Under the pieces are notes generated by a model that was given only the letters and a program-made list of their open reading frames with translations, was not told the origin of the DNA and searched no databases. A DNA stretch of 64,000 nucleotides from Thunnus maccoyii (lineage: Eukaryota; Chordata; Actinopteri; Scombriformes; Scombridae), in NCBI RefSeq assembly GCF_910596095.1, contig NC_056548.1, forward strand, positions 13,107,151 through 13,171,150. Reading direction: 5' to 3'. This document shows, piece after piece, positions 1 through 11,128 of the stretch (its first letter is position 1; each line of letters starts with the position of its first letter). A program made the position numbers and the translations under genes.

Positions 1-1130
1 ACAACCACATGTAAACATATACACCATGCAGGAAATGTTCCCGAACATTTCAGGGAATAGACTGCATGTGCATGTGCCATGTGCCTGCTGCCACTAGTGG
101 AGGAACACAACCCTTTTGTACATGCACACATAGAGTACTTGAACACGCAAATTGCACTTTGTGTCACTGTATGACATAGCCTGCATGTCAGCCAGAAATG
201 TAACAGAAGAATTGCAGCTGTTTTTCATTTCACATGTCCTAATATAAACAATATATTGCAGTGTTTTTACCATGTGTTTACCAAGTTTCTGGTGGTAACT
301 GTGTGTGTTTGTTTTGCATGATTTTTATGTGCCATTTATTCATCACTGCAGCAGTTTGTTGTGCATTTCAGGGGGCAGACAGTAAAAAATAAAATATGTA
401 AAAATAAATATGTACATAAAACACAAAAAATATAAGACCATAAAACATTTTTTACATTATAGTTGTATACAGTTACAATATATATATAGTTAAAATGTTG
501 CCCTACTCTGTAGTAGTCACTCAGGGAGTGCAGTACATTCATATTTTATGCTTTTATCCAAATATCGATGCTGTTGTTTGTCAGTAGTTCAGGAGGACGG
601 AGAGAAAGCTGATTTCTGAGCATCTCATAGTTCCTCACATTCTTGGTGATGTAATCCACACAAATCCTGTGAGACGAAAAAGTTTGTCATTTCTCATTAT
701 GCTTTTTGGGAAGAAATATTGTCATATTTATAGTACCTCTAATGTAACCTATACAATAATTGCTGCTATAAAGTTATTTGTATTTTCTTTCTGGGGTTCT
801 TTCTCTCTTGGTAACCAATACATATACACACTAAGTTAAAATAATACTAATGGAAATGTAAAAATAATGTTGTTTTCCTAAATATCTTTATAATCGTGTT
901 GAACTGAAAACAATCATAAACTCAATAACACATAACAAGAAGGAAACGAGGAAATTAAGTTAAATTATATCATCATTTAATATTAGGGGAGTATCTATAA
1001 AAAAATAAATTCGGAAGGGGAGCTCTATAGTAGAAATAGATCAATAATATCTAGGAAAAAAAGGAAAAATTATTATTTTCAGCCAAAAGAAGGAGGCGAG
1101 CAAAGCGGAAGTGACGAAATGCGGAAGTTG
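1..1130. other. AT-rich intergenic region upstream of pole2
   Basis: This flank is AT-rich and holds no convincing gene. A short minus-strand open frame that ends in a stop and starts at an acceptor-like site is listed separately. On the minus strand an AATAAA (plus-strand TTTATT at 335-340) lies downstream of that frame. From about 670 to 1080 I see only low-complexity AT-rich DNA. Confidence 0.6.
546..666 (-). other. Orphan exon-like ORF, unidentified
   Basis: Read on the minus strand, an acceptor-like sequence ending in ctcacag is followed by 39 open codons and a TAA. The peptide starts ICVDYITKNVRNYEML and ends SIDIWIKA. An AATAAA follows about 205 nt downstream. The composition looks protein-like, and the run 'RPPELL' weakly recalls BTB-BACK proteins, but I cannot assign a family. 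Upstream exons would have to lie between here and the pole2 promoter or overlap pole2, and I see none. It may be a relic or a chance ORF. Confidence 0.25.
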
Positions 1131-1145
1131 ATATTTAGCGCCAAA
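1105..1145 (+). promoter_or_regulatory. pole2 core promoter: ETS-like and E2F motifs
   Basis: TTTAGCGCCAAA at 1134-1145 matches the E2F consensus and lies 23 nt before the pole2 ATG. Two gcggaagt-type ETS-like sites precede it, at about 1105 and 1121. E2F control is expected for an S-phase replication gene. The motif is seen directly; its function is inferred. Confidence 0.65.
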
Positions 1146-1168
1146 GCTTGAGTTGGACAACAACAAAC

Positions 1169-4100
1169 ATGGATATTGTTCGCAAAATAAAGACAAAAGT
1201 GACCGCTGGCTTCAAGATGCGGGGACTTATACTGCGACCGTATGTATTTTTCTTAATAGTTTAATTGTTAAAATGTTTTTTGCTGATTTTGTAACGTTAC
1301 TGCGATCCTTGCAGTCAGAAAGCTAATACAGTAACTTACATGAGTTAGTCATCTCAAAGGCAGGACGCGAACTCTTTGAACGACATTTCAACCGCCTTTC
1401 TTAAATGAGAGCTCAACTGTTTTCACCGATTACACCTCAACTGATAGTCCAGCTGTTTTAAGCACTTTGACTTTTGACCTGAATTCATTGCAGTGTTAAT
1501 GCTAACCTCCAGCTCCTTTCACTGCTTAACGTTACATTTCAACTGTTAACACTACTTCAATCCCTTCAGGTGTTTCTGTTGACACTTAAACTAATTTAGT
1601 GCTTCCTCTCCATCTATAACTCACATATAAAATCTCACAAGTAAGGAAATAACACTTTGTAACACACCAACTGTTAACATAGTTTCAATAACTCAAAAGA
1701 ATCTAAATTGTAAGCCAGATGAGAAATATCTGTTTCCATCAAAAGTGTGTTTTATACCAGCGGTGACACTGGAAAAACAATACTAACAGACTGTTGTGTG
1801 CAGATTTTCATGCTTTATTTTGTTTTGTGCCTCAGTGAAGCCAGCAGGTACCTTGTGGAGGTGCTGGAGTCTGTCGATCCCTCTGAACTGGAGGATGTTA
1901 TTGAAAAGGTACTGGATGCGGTGGAAAAGCAGCCATGTAAGTACATTACAGTCAGTCACAGTGTGTAGCTCACAATCTGCTTTCCTCTGCCTCTGTTTTT
2001 GTCTTAAGGTCTTCGGTGTGTTTTCAGTCTGTGACCATATGCATTTTATCCAACAGTGTTGTCTAGTATGATAGAGCTGTCTGTGGTGGAAATTGCCGTG
2101 CAGGACTGCACTCAGTCTTGTGATGAAACCATGTAAGTAGGGTTGATACTAACAGTTGTTTTTATTATCAGTGTATTGTTTTTTGATTAATTGATTAGTC
2201 TACAAATAATCAAATAGATCAGGGCTGCAACTAACAATTATTTTTATTGTTTAAATTGCAAATTATTTTCACAATTAAGCAATTCATCATTTGGTCTATT
2301 AAAAAATGGCGAAAAAATCCCATCATGACATCCTGGAGATCAAGTGTCTCATTTTATCTAATCAACAGTCCAAAATCACAAAACATTACATTTACAGTAA
2401 TTTAAGACAAAGAAAAGCAACAAGTTCTCTCATTTGAGAGCCTTGAACCAGCAAATGTTTTGCGTTTTTGCTTGAAAAATGCAATTATGCTGTATTTGAA
2501 TAATGCAACAATTACATAATGTACTATATTTTGCCTTATAGCTATTCAACACATAATTAGATATAACTGTATAACCAATTTTATTGTCCTGTAGAAAAAA
2601 AATACTTATATCAGCTTGTTCACTTTTTTCCAGAGATAATGTTTTCAACATCATCGGAGCCTTTGATGTTCCCAGATACATTTACAGTGTGGAGCGTAAA
2701 AAATTCGTACCGTAAGTAAATGGGAAGCTTTCTCTCTCCTTTGTGTCAGAATGAACCTAAAATGATTTCACTTTACATTGACTCCAGACTTTGTGCTGTG
2801 CTGCTGGTTTCAGGCAAAGTGTTTTTAATTTCGACCTTTTCATTCAGCATCAGCATGACGAGCCATCCAGCCCCGAGTCTGTGTGGTTTGTCCAGAGACA
2901 AAGCTGAACTCTACAGGGAGCGCTACACAATCTTACAACAGGTCTGTGAGCTATGTTTCATGACTGAGTTTCCAGACTGGGGAGCTGACTCACTCTTTTG
3001 CTGTTGTTTCCATTATTTGCAGTTTGTTGGTTGTACTTATACAGAGATATTTTTTTGTAGCGTACACATCGGCATGAGCTCTTCACCCCACCTGCAATAG
3101 GAGCTGCTGTTGAAGAGGGTCAAAACAAATTTCAGGTACTGAATCATCAACTTCCCACTATTTTAAGTATTTCTTTACTAAAAATTGTAAATGTTATTGC
3201 AGTTTTTACTCTTGAGATACTTCACATATCTATGCCGAGCTGCCTTAATTGCTGGAGATTGAAAGTGAAACACATTTCACTGTTTTGCATTTGACTAACA
3301 GACTGATTGTTATTTATCTGTTCTAGCTGAAGACAATTGAAGCACTGCTTGGTAGCACAGCTAAACTGGGAGAGGTGATCGTACTCGGGATGATCACACA
3401 ACTGAAGGAGGTGAGTGGTGCAGATATTGTTCATTTTAGATCAGATTGAGATGGAGAAGTTGACAACAGAAGAAGTAATTTCTCTGAAAATTAGGACTTT
3501 GTGGCTTCCATGTCTGTTTGTCAGTGCAATGTATATTTTTCATCTAGTTTCTAAAACATTTACTTTTTTTTAATTTTTAAGGGTAAATTCTACCTGGAGG
3601 ACCCAAGTGGAACAGTACAGCTGGACATGTCCAAAGCAATATCCTTTCATCTGTTCATTGGAGCCTGATAACAAAAAAATTACACTTTTACATTGGAGGT
3701 AAACCTTAACTAGATTCTCACCAGTTTCATAACGGCCTATACACAGAATCCTGCTTTGTCCTGGCAGAGGGTAAGATTGTGTATAACTATGATAATAACC
3801 ATGCTAAATAGAAATTTTGAAAGATAAATCTGAAAGATTAAATAGATTTTTTCATACATTATTAGATATCCATATTCAGAAGCACAGACCTTTCTGTTAA
3901 TGTTGTAGACTCTTGCTTTCTGTCCTGTAGGCTGGTACGAAGACTCAGTGTTCCACGTCAATGGTTTTGGATTCCCACCAACAGAGCCTTCATCAGCCAC
4001 AAGGTCAGTGGGTTAGAGGAAAAGGCTACACACAAACTCTAAACTGAAGTTGAGAACAGTCAGTGTAACAATCATATCTGAAGCAAAGGTGAAGAAGCAT

Positions 4101-6247
4101 CTTGTATCACGTATGTGAAGTTGTTTTACTTTGGTGTTGGTATGCAGAGAAAATGGCAACAAAATAATGATAAAGCAAATATCACATATTCTTAAGTGTT
4201 CATGTCAGATAGCTTTGCCACTGGGAACCAGACCTGGTAAATGTGGTCAACATTGCTCAATAGCAGAGTATGCAGAGTGTCTCCAATTACATATCAATAT
4301 ATATTACTTAAGAAAATATATGTATTTCAGCTTTAAGTTTGACATCAAGTTACCTTTACCAGGATATTTCACTCTTGTACAAATAGTTCAATTTATAAAG
4401 GACACAGATTCTTATGAATGTGACTATTATATTCTGCCTGAATTCATTAGCTTAGTTTTCAGCATCTCAAGCTGAATCTGACATTATTGCATAAGCTACC
4501 TGGACAGTCTGCCTGTTTCCTCATTATATAATACTTGCAATATTTCTAGGGCTTACTACGGCAATGTGAACTTCTTTGGCGGTCCGTCAACCACTTCGGT
4601 GAAGGCTTCAGCCAAGCTGAAGCAGCTGGAGGAGGAGAACGAGGACGCCATGTTTGTAATTGTCTCTGATGTGTGGCTGGACAATGTTGAAGTGATGGAA
4701 AAGCTCAACCTAATGTTCTCAGGTCTGATATTAGCCAAGTTTCACTTTACATTAGGACCAATAATATGTGATTTATTTATTTATTTATTTTTTTTTATTT
4801 TTTTTTTACAGGCTATGCTGCAATGCCTCCCACCTGTTTCATTTTTTGTGGAAACTTTTCCTCTGTCCCATATGGAAAAACACAGATCAAATCACTCAAA
4901 GGTGAGACTCATATTGATAACATAATACTGCACTTCTGTGTCCCTTAAGAGGTGAAATAAAGAGATAAATTACAGCATTTTAAAATCTTGTTCATTTATC
5001 TCTTTTTAGAGTCATTGAAGGCTCTTGCTGATGCCATATGTGCATACCCAAGCATTCACAGCAGGTGGGATGATCTACTGTGGTCTGTTCTTAACTATTC
5101 AAGCTTTTGTTGAGAGGACATTGTGTTTGACTTGAATGCCTTCTTAAACCTGCAGTAGTCGCTTTGTGTTTGTTCCTGGTCCTGAAGACCCTGGCCCTGG
5201 CACCATCCTGCCAAGGTAAACATTCAGATACACCTGGTTTTCAACATCACTGGTTCAGTGGTTCGGACAAATGTAGATAAATATGTCTCCCTCAGGCCTC
5301 CCTTGGCAGATCACATCACTGAGGAGTTCAGACAGAGGGTGCCATTTTCTGTGTTCACTACTAACCCATGCAGGTAAAACAGATATGTGGCTTTTATTAA
5401 ATGTACAACTATTTTTTCACATTTTCAGTGTCAAATACAGCAAGTGATTTTAGATGTGACAGACACAAGTTTGATTTGTAAGACTTAAAGAAATTTGTTA
5501 GTAGATTCATGACATTTTAGCAGTATTTCCTTTACTCTGATGGCATGTTTTTCCCTGCAGGATCCAGTACTGCAGCCAGGAGATCATCATTATCAGGGAA
5601 GACCTGGTCAACAAGATGTGCAGGAACTGCGTCCGGTTGCCCAATAACAATCTTGACATACCAAACCATGTGAGTTCCAGCTTCTCTGAACAAACCTGTA
5701 AAAAATACCTACCATTACACAGAGAGAGTGTAATTCATCCTTTCATTTTTGTAAAAGAATGATCTTGTCATTTTCTTCTTCTCAGTTTGTTAAGACCATC
5801 CTGTCCCAGGGTCACTTGACTCCACTGCCTCTGTATGTCAGTCCTGTATTCTGGGCATATGACTACTCGCTGCGTGTGTACCCAGTCCCTGATGTCATCA
5901 TCTTTGCTGACAAATACGACCCCTTCAGCATCACCAACACAGACTGTCTGTGTGTCAACCCTGTATGAAATATTTTATACATATCTTTGAAAGTTGTATT
6001 ACATTCTCAATGTGCACTCATGTGATATTTATTACTATTATATTTTGTCATTTATAATGACAGGGCTCATTTCCAAGAAGTGGCTTTACATTTAAGGTGT
6101 ACTACCCATCCAACAGAACTGTTGAGGACAGGTGGGATGTTTTTCTCTTGATGTTTTCCTTTTACAGATAATTGTAGTTTGAGCAATCATTAATGTTTAT
6201 ACTAATCTGTGTTCTTATGTCTTCACAGCAAACTTCAAGGACTCTAA
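1169..6247 (+). CDS. pole2: DNA polymerase epsilon subunit 2 (19 coding exons)
   Basis: This is the non-catalytic B subunit of the leading-strand polymerase epsilon, acting in the nucleus. Coding exons are 1169-1239, 1836-1936, 2057-2132, 2634-2711, 2848-2941, 3061-3135, 3327-3410, 3582-3638, 3722-3770, 3931-4003, 4550-4722, 4812-4901, 5010-5064, 5156-5215, 5296-5373, 5561-5669, 5786-5962, 6064-6131 and 6229-6247. They join in frame to 528 aa (human 527). The start is the first ATG of exon 1 ([19 protein letters not shown]). The N-terminal helical domain covers roughly residues 1-75, followed by the OB fold and the inactive phosphatase-like domain; FILCG-type and PGPEDPG motifs and the C-terminus EDSKLQGL match the family. 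Intron 8 has AT-AC ends; the others are GT-AG. Identity is certain; small exon-edge errors are possible. Confidence 0.96.
2178..2490 (+). mobile_element. Dispersed 'gctgcaactaac' element, copy 1 (pole2 intron 3)
   Basis: gggctgcaactaacaatta at 2223, followed by degenerate attattttcacaattaa, ggtctattaaaaaatggcg and aacagtccaaaatcaca, matches a family I recognise from percomorph genomes. Copies at 12738-13035, 21590-21912 and 40710-40975 share the same block order. It is a non-autonomous element, degraded and non-coding. Boundaries are approximate. Confidence 0.6.
3639..3721 (+). other. pole2: U12-type AT-AC intron of pole2
   Basis: The 83-nt intron starts ATATCCTTT, the textbook minor-spliceosome 5' splice site. 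It ends in AC at 3720-3721, with a CCTTAAC branch-point match at 3704-3710, 12 nt from the 3' end. Joining SKA to QFHNGLYTE across it restores the conserved frame at phase 0. No GT-AG alternative here keeps the conserved protein sequence. Confidence 0.93.
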
Positions 6248-6388
6248 AGAGAATAGTGGAGTTACAAGTGGAGCTGGGGGATTTTTGTACATTGCCTTTA
6301 TATGATACTGTATGTTTAAAATGGACTAGTGATCGACAGATTGTAGTATTTGATTTTCTTTGTATCTTTATGTATTTCTGTCATGAAT

Positions 6389-6394
6389 AATAAA
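6389..6394 (+). terminator. pole2: pole2 polyadenylation signal
   Basis: AATAAA lies 142 nt after the pole2 stop codon, inside gaataataaaag, giving a short 3' UTR. Confidence 0.7.
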
Positions 6395-6419
6395 AGTTTT
6401 ATTATTTGTACTGAACATC

Positions 6420-7240
6420 CTGACATCTTTGTGTATGCATGATATTCAGCCCTAGTTTGAATATGGACTAATTCATTAAGCAATCTTCCTAGAAGAGAAG
6501 CAAACATGTAGAGCTGTAGAGTTCAGAAATTGCTCAGCATAGCATGCCAAATTAGGATTTTATAATGTCTCTAACATCAATTTAAAAGGGTAAATACACT
6601 TAGTTTCATCGGTTAGCTTGTCTTTGTCGTTCTACATAACAGCTACAGTTCAGGCTTTTGTGTCCTCCACCAGAATGGTCTTCATATCTGCATGTGATAG
6701 GCTGCTGTGTCTATATTCTGTATATAAATCAGAATATGTTCATAAGTCAAGTATGCAAGTATACAAAGAATGTGTCTGGGCATTTGATCCCACAGATATA
6801 AATTGAAAGTCGAATATAAATGATAATAAAGAAAGCAAATTAGTACTAAAATTAAGTGAAAAATTTAAAATCTATTTAGAGAATAGAATAATAGTTTTGA
6901 AATGGGATATAAAACTTGAAATATTGACTGTACAGAGGAAATATGGACAAAGAAATGAAGTGTACGAAATATGAAGGTGACAAGCAAAAATTATATGTAA
7001 TATAAATAATTAAATTATGTGGAGGTTGAATGCAATGCACAATCTAAAGTCCAGTTTGATGAAATATATGAAAGTGACAAGTGAAGGGATTAAATGAGGG
7101 ATGTGAAATATAAAATGTTTATTGAGACGTATTGAAAATAACTGCCAATGCCTCTAAATTGTAAATATACTAAATTGTGTATGCTTGGGTTATATGGGAA
7201 CTGACAATCCGAGTTGATGGTCTGCTTTGTTTTCTGTTGA
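6420..7240. other. pole2-klhdc2 intergenic region
   Basis: AT-rich spacer between two genes on the same strand. I see no coding exons, RNA gene or clear repeat. The klhdc2 promoter and 5' exon begin at its right end. Confidence 0.5.
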
Positions 7241-7247
7241 CCTTATC

Positions 7248-7304
7248 AAGATGGCGGATTTTAGAAGTCGGCAACTTCCGGTCGTGCCCCCAGAAGTCCT
7301 GTGA
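7248..7304 (+). promoter_or_regulatory. klhdc2: klhdc2 5' region: YY1-like motif and 17-codon uORF
   Basis: caagATGGCGGA at 7248-7259 resembles the YY1 core-promoter site, and cttccggt (ETS-like) follows at 7275. The ATG inside the YY1-like site opens a 17-codon ORF ending with TGA at 7302-7304. The likely non-coding first exon ends at aag|gtaagt (7365/7366). A second exon carries the true ATG at 8051. The motifs are seen directly; the transcript start is inferred. Confidence 0.5.
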
Positions 7305-8050
7305 TGACCTCACACATATGGCTTATTGCTTTTTGAAATTTGCAGGGAAAACAAATATCTGACAAGGTAAGTCAAAGACAGGCGCGAATTATTTTCACCC
7401 AAAAGCTGCATTTACACATAGATTAGCGTCGATACTAACAGGGTGGATATACTTTCATGACGTGACTTCATATAAGAGCTCTATCGTTTGCATTTCCAAG
7501 TTTACAAACGCTCTGTAGCTACTAGCATTGAGGACGTTAACTTAACTGACGGAACAGCTGTTTGGTGTGCACTAGCTTGGTGACCAGCCAAGTAGTTTGG
7601 GGCTTTTTAATCAAATATATCACTTAAGTTATTGCTTCAGTTAATCTTTTCTCAAATTTAAATAGCTACCGTTGATTTTATGACCTGAATATTTAAGCTA
7701 GGGAAGTAGGTCAACAGTAAACGTTGGCAGCTAGTTTCTGTTCCCCGAATTAGCAGCAAAATTGAGACATGCACTGGAAAGAAGCATGAATTCAGTGACA
7801 ACTCCCTTACAGAGAGAACATGTCGATGTCCTATTCTCTAATATACTGTAGATAGCTAGCTGGAAAAAAAACGCTGTCGTTTGCAGACATCAACTGTCCT
7901 CTGAAAGTGGGTCATTTATGTTGTAGCAGCCTATTTTTCGACCACTTATCGGAGGGGAAAAAACAAATAATTTAATCGATTAATCACATCAGCACTAACC
8001 TAGAGGATTTCTCTACCTACACGTCCTTATAGCAGACAGGAGAGACTGAC

Positions 8051-11000
8051 ATGGCAGAGAGAATGGCAGAAATGGAGGAAGACATTGGAGATCTCCCAGC
8101 TGGAGAGGATGGCAATGACTCAGACAGAGATGGGGATGATAGAGCTTTTGCTTGGATGGTAAACGACGATATGGATGAGGAGGAGGAGGAGGAGGAAGAA
8201 GATGAGGAGGAGGAGGTGGAAGATGAACAACCACTGGACACTGAAGCATCTGAGTCGTTTGAGTTGGACACCCCGGCTGAGCGCAGTGGTCATATAGCAG
8301 TGGTTGACAGGAATATAATGTATGTGTGGGGTGGATACAAGGTAAGGAGTTTATAAGATATATATTTTTCTATACATTTATGAAGTTTGTCCACTGATTG
8401 CATATTAATTTGAATGGCTTTATTTCTCCTCTTAACAAGAATGCTCAAAACCATGGATTCTTTGATTTGTATCTGCCAAGAAATGAGATCTGGACATACA
8501 ACATGGAGTCAGGATTATGGTAATATCCTTTGCATTTAAGTTGCATATTGTTAAGCATTTACCATAGCCATCAACATTAAATTTCTGTCAAAATGTGTGA
8601 ATTCCCCTAATTTTTACAGGACAAAGCATGTAGCTGGAGGTAATCTGCACACATCCATGTCAGGCAGCTGTGGGGTGTGTGTCGATGGAGTCCTCTACCT
8701 ATTTGGAGGTCATCACGCCAGGGGAAACACAAACAGGGTGCGGCTTGTGTGTGATGTTAAGCAAATTTCCTCACATCTTCTGTTGTTTTTGAAATGATTG
8801 CATCACGTGTGCACAGCAGACTTCAAGGGAGGTCAGCTTGCAGTTTTTGCTCAACTTCCTGTCCAAGCTCCTGTTTTCTTATGGCTGTGGCTTTACAGAT
8901 CTACCGCCTGCCACTGAGGGCCCCCAGCCTTGTTTGGGAGGAAATGAGGGATCTTAAAGGACTCCCTCCATCCTGCAAGGACAAGCTAGGGTGCTGGGTT
9001 TGGAGGAACAGGTGAGAGATGAATATGAGTTTGTGAAGAAATGTAGAAATAATAATTTTCAAACACCAGGTATTTGCTTGCTCTGAATGACATTATAGCT
9101 TCCACTCGAAAAGATGTAAGGCCCTGACTCAAAAAGCTGTATGTTCTCTTTTTTTAACAAGCAATAATAATAACTTTCAAGCTTCCACTTAAAACCTAGT
9201 TAACTGGGATTGTCTGCTGTGACCAAGAAATGTCTTTTTTTCACAAAGTGTCATAAACTAAAACAGAAAATCTGTGGGTTTTTTGAATGTTGGAAGACGT
9301 TAAATGTGACATATCTGACAGACTTGAACGTGTTCATTTAGATGTTAAGAATTTAGTTTCAGTCATGTTATCATGTTTATACAATACAGATTGTTTTCTT
9401 GCAGAGATAAGTGAGTTTTTGTCTGACATTGTGTCCACAGACTTATATTTTTTGGGGGATATGGCTACGCTGCGCAGGGACATCATCGAGGGACTTTTGA
9501 ATATGATGAATCGTCTTCGTTTATGGTCTGTGAACAAAGATCCTCTTCTTATGACAAACACTGAATTAAAGTGTTTCATCACATAATCTATTTCTAAATT
9601 TCATTGGATTCAAGCAAAATTTCAGAAACATATCAACATAAAAAATATCATAATTGATTTTTGACTTCAAATGGTGAAACATCCCCTGCGTTTATTTTAC
9701 TTCAGTGGGACAACCCTGGGCGAGGCTGGAACAATCACATCCACATCCTGGACCTGGAGACATCTACGTGGAGTCAACCCATCACCACGGTGAACACATG
9801 CTCCGTCTTTTCATAAATATCTATGACTCTTTTGGGATATTTGGATAATCGGTAGAAGACAAAAATATTTGACATTGTCCATTTTCTCTCTTGTTTTTTT
9901 TGTTTGGCCTGATGTAGGGGAACACCCCGTCACCCAGAGCAGCCCATGCATGTGCCACAGTTGGTAACAGAGGATATGTGTTTGGAGGACGATATAAGGT
10001 GAGGAAGAAATTTTTTTTTTTTTTTTTTTTAGAGTGTCTTTGACCTTCAAAATCATTTGTGCCCCTCTTGTGTTGTGCACTAATCGAGACACACCTCATT
10101 TTTTCCACAGAACTACCGGCTAAATGACCTGTACTATATAGACCTGGACACATGGGAGTGGCATGAAATGTGAGTGTTGCTCCTTTTTTTCGTGGGTTGT
10201 GATGTATGCCTCGCACAAATCTGCAGATTTATTTTAGTCATCATAGCATACGTGGAGATTGTCTTTGATTGCTCTAATGTTCCCTCTGACCCTCGCTGTA
10301 GGAGTGTTCCCCAGCAGGGTCCTGTGGGCCGGTCTTGGCACTCCTTCACTCCTGTGTCATCGGACCACATCTTCCTGTTTGGAGGCTTCACCACAGACAG
10401 AGAGACACTGAGTGAGTCCTGGAGTCGCAAATAATCCTAACCACCTTCAAATGATGCCTTCTCTTATGTAGATCTTCTGATGTTTTACAGGTGATGCATG
10501 GATCTACTGTGTGAGTAAAAACGAATGGAAGACGTTTAGACACAGTCACACAGAGAGCCCCAGGTATATGTCTTATCTTACTGTGAACACTATGTGCTTG
10601 TACTGTACTTACTGGATATAGATATATCTATATGAGTGTATTCGCTTCTGCATTTCAGACTGTGGCACACAGCATGCTCTGGTCCTGACGGGGAGGTGTT
10701 TATTTTCGGAGGATGTGCCAACAACCTGTTAGCCCATCAAAGAGCTGTAAGCATCATAACGTCATATCACATACAGTACATCAAAAGTGTACATTCTACT
10801 GAATTTTACACCTATTTCCACTTTGGCAGGCTCACAGCAATGAGTTACTGGTTTTCAACGTTCAGCCCAAATCACTAGTTCGGTGAGTGTGTGCAGAAGT
10901 AGAAGACAGTGATTTACAATGTAGACAAATTCTCTATCTGAGATGTTCTTCCTCTCTGTCCTTGTGTGTGTGTGTGTCCGTCTGCGTGTTTCTCTACTCT

Positions 11001-11128
11001 CCAGGTTTTGTATGGAGGCCGTTCTACAGCACAGGGAGCGTTTGGCTAGTTATTGGGACTGCTTGCCCAAACACCTCCTGCAGAGCCTCAAACAGAGAAT
11101 GGCACGTGTCAACATACTGGGCTCCTAG
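8051..11128 (+). CDS. klhdc2: Kelch domain-containing protein 2 (13 coding exons)
   Basis: Substrate receptor of a CUL2-RING ubiquitin ligase that binds proteins ending in Gly-Gly-type C-degrons. Coding exons are 8051-8341, 8440-8519, 8620-8737, 8899-9011, 9441-9525, 9706-9789, 9918-9998, 10111-10169, 10302-10411, 10491-10563, 10659-10746, 10830-10882 and 11005-11128, giving 452 aa (human 406). Six kelch blades are visible (YVWGGYK, YLFGGHH, FFGGYGY, VFGGRYK, LFGGFTT, IFGGCAN). The two arginines of GGRYKNYR and the SW of GRSWHS, which line the degron pocket in human KLHDC2, are present. SLVRFCMEAV is the BC-box-like helix and LPKHLL the CUL2-box-like segment. The protein ends in Gly-Ser. The first ~75 residues are an acidic low-complexity extension longer than in human. 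It resembles KLHDC2 more than its paralogue KLHDC1. Confidence 0.95.
8178..8230 (+). repeat. klhdc2: Coding GAG/GAA repeat (poly-Glu) in klhdc2 exon 1
   Basis: A run of GAG, GAA and GAT codons encodes an acidic stretch near residues 46-60. It is a purine microsatellite within the reading frame, so its length may vary between individuals. On the other strand it produces the spurious serine- and proline-rich ORFs seen here. Confidence 0.75.

Noticed and set aside
8013-8271. Pro- and Ser-rich minus-strand ORFs
   Set aside because: Antisense reading of the klhdc2 GAG/GAA repeat.
9811-10216. Minus-strand ORFs of 93-131 codons with poly-Lys
   Set aside because: Antisense to klhdc2 exons and through a T-run at 10010-10030; no conserved protein.
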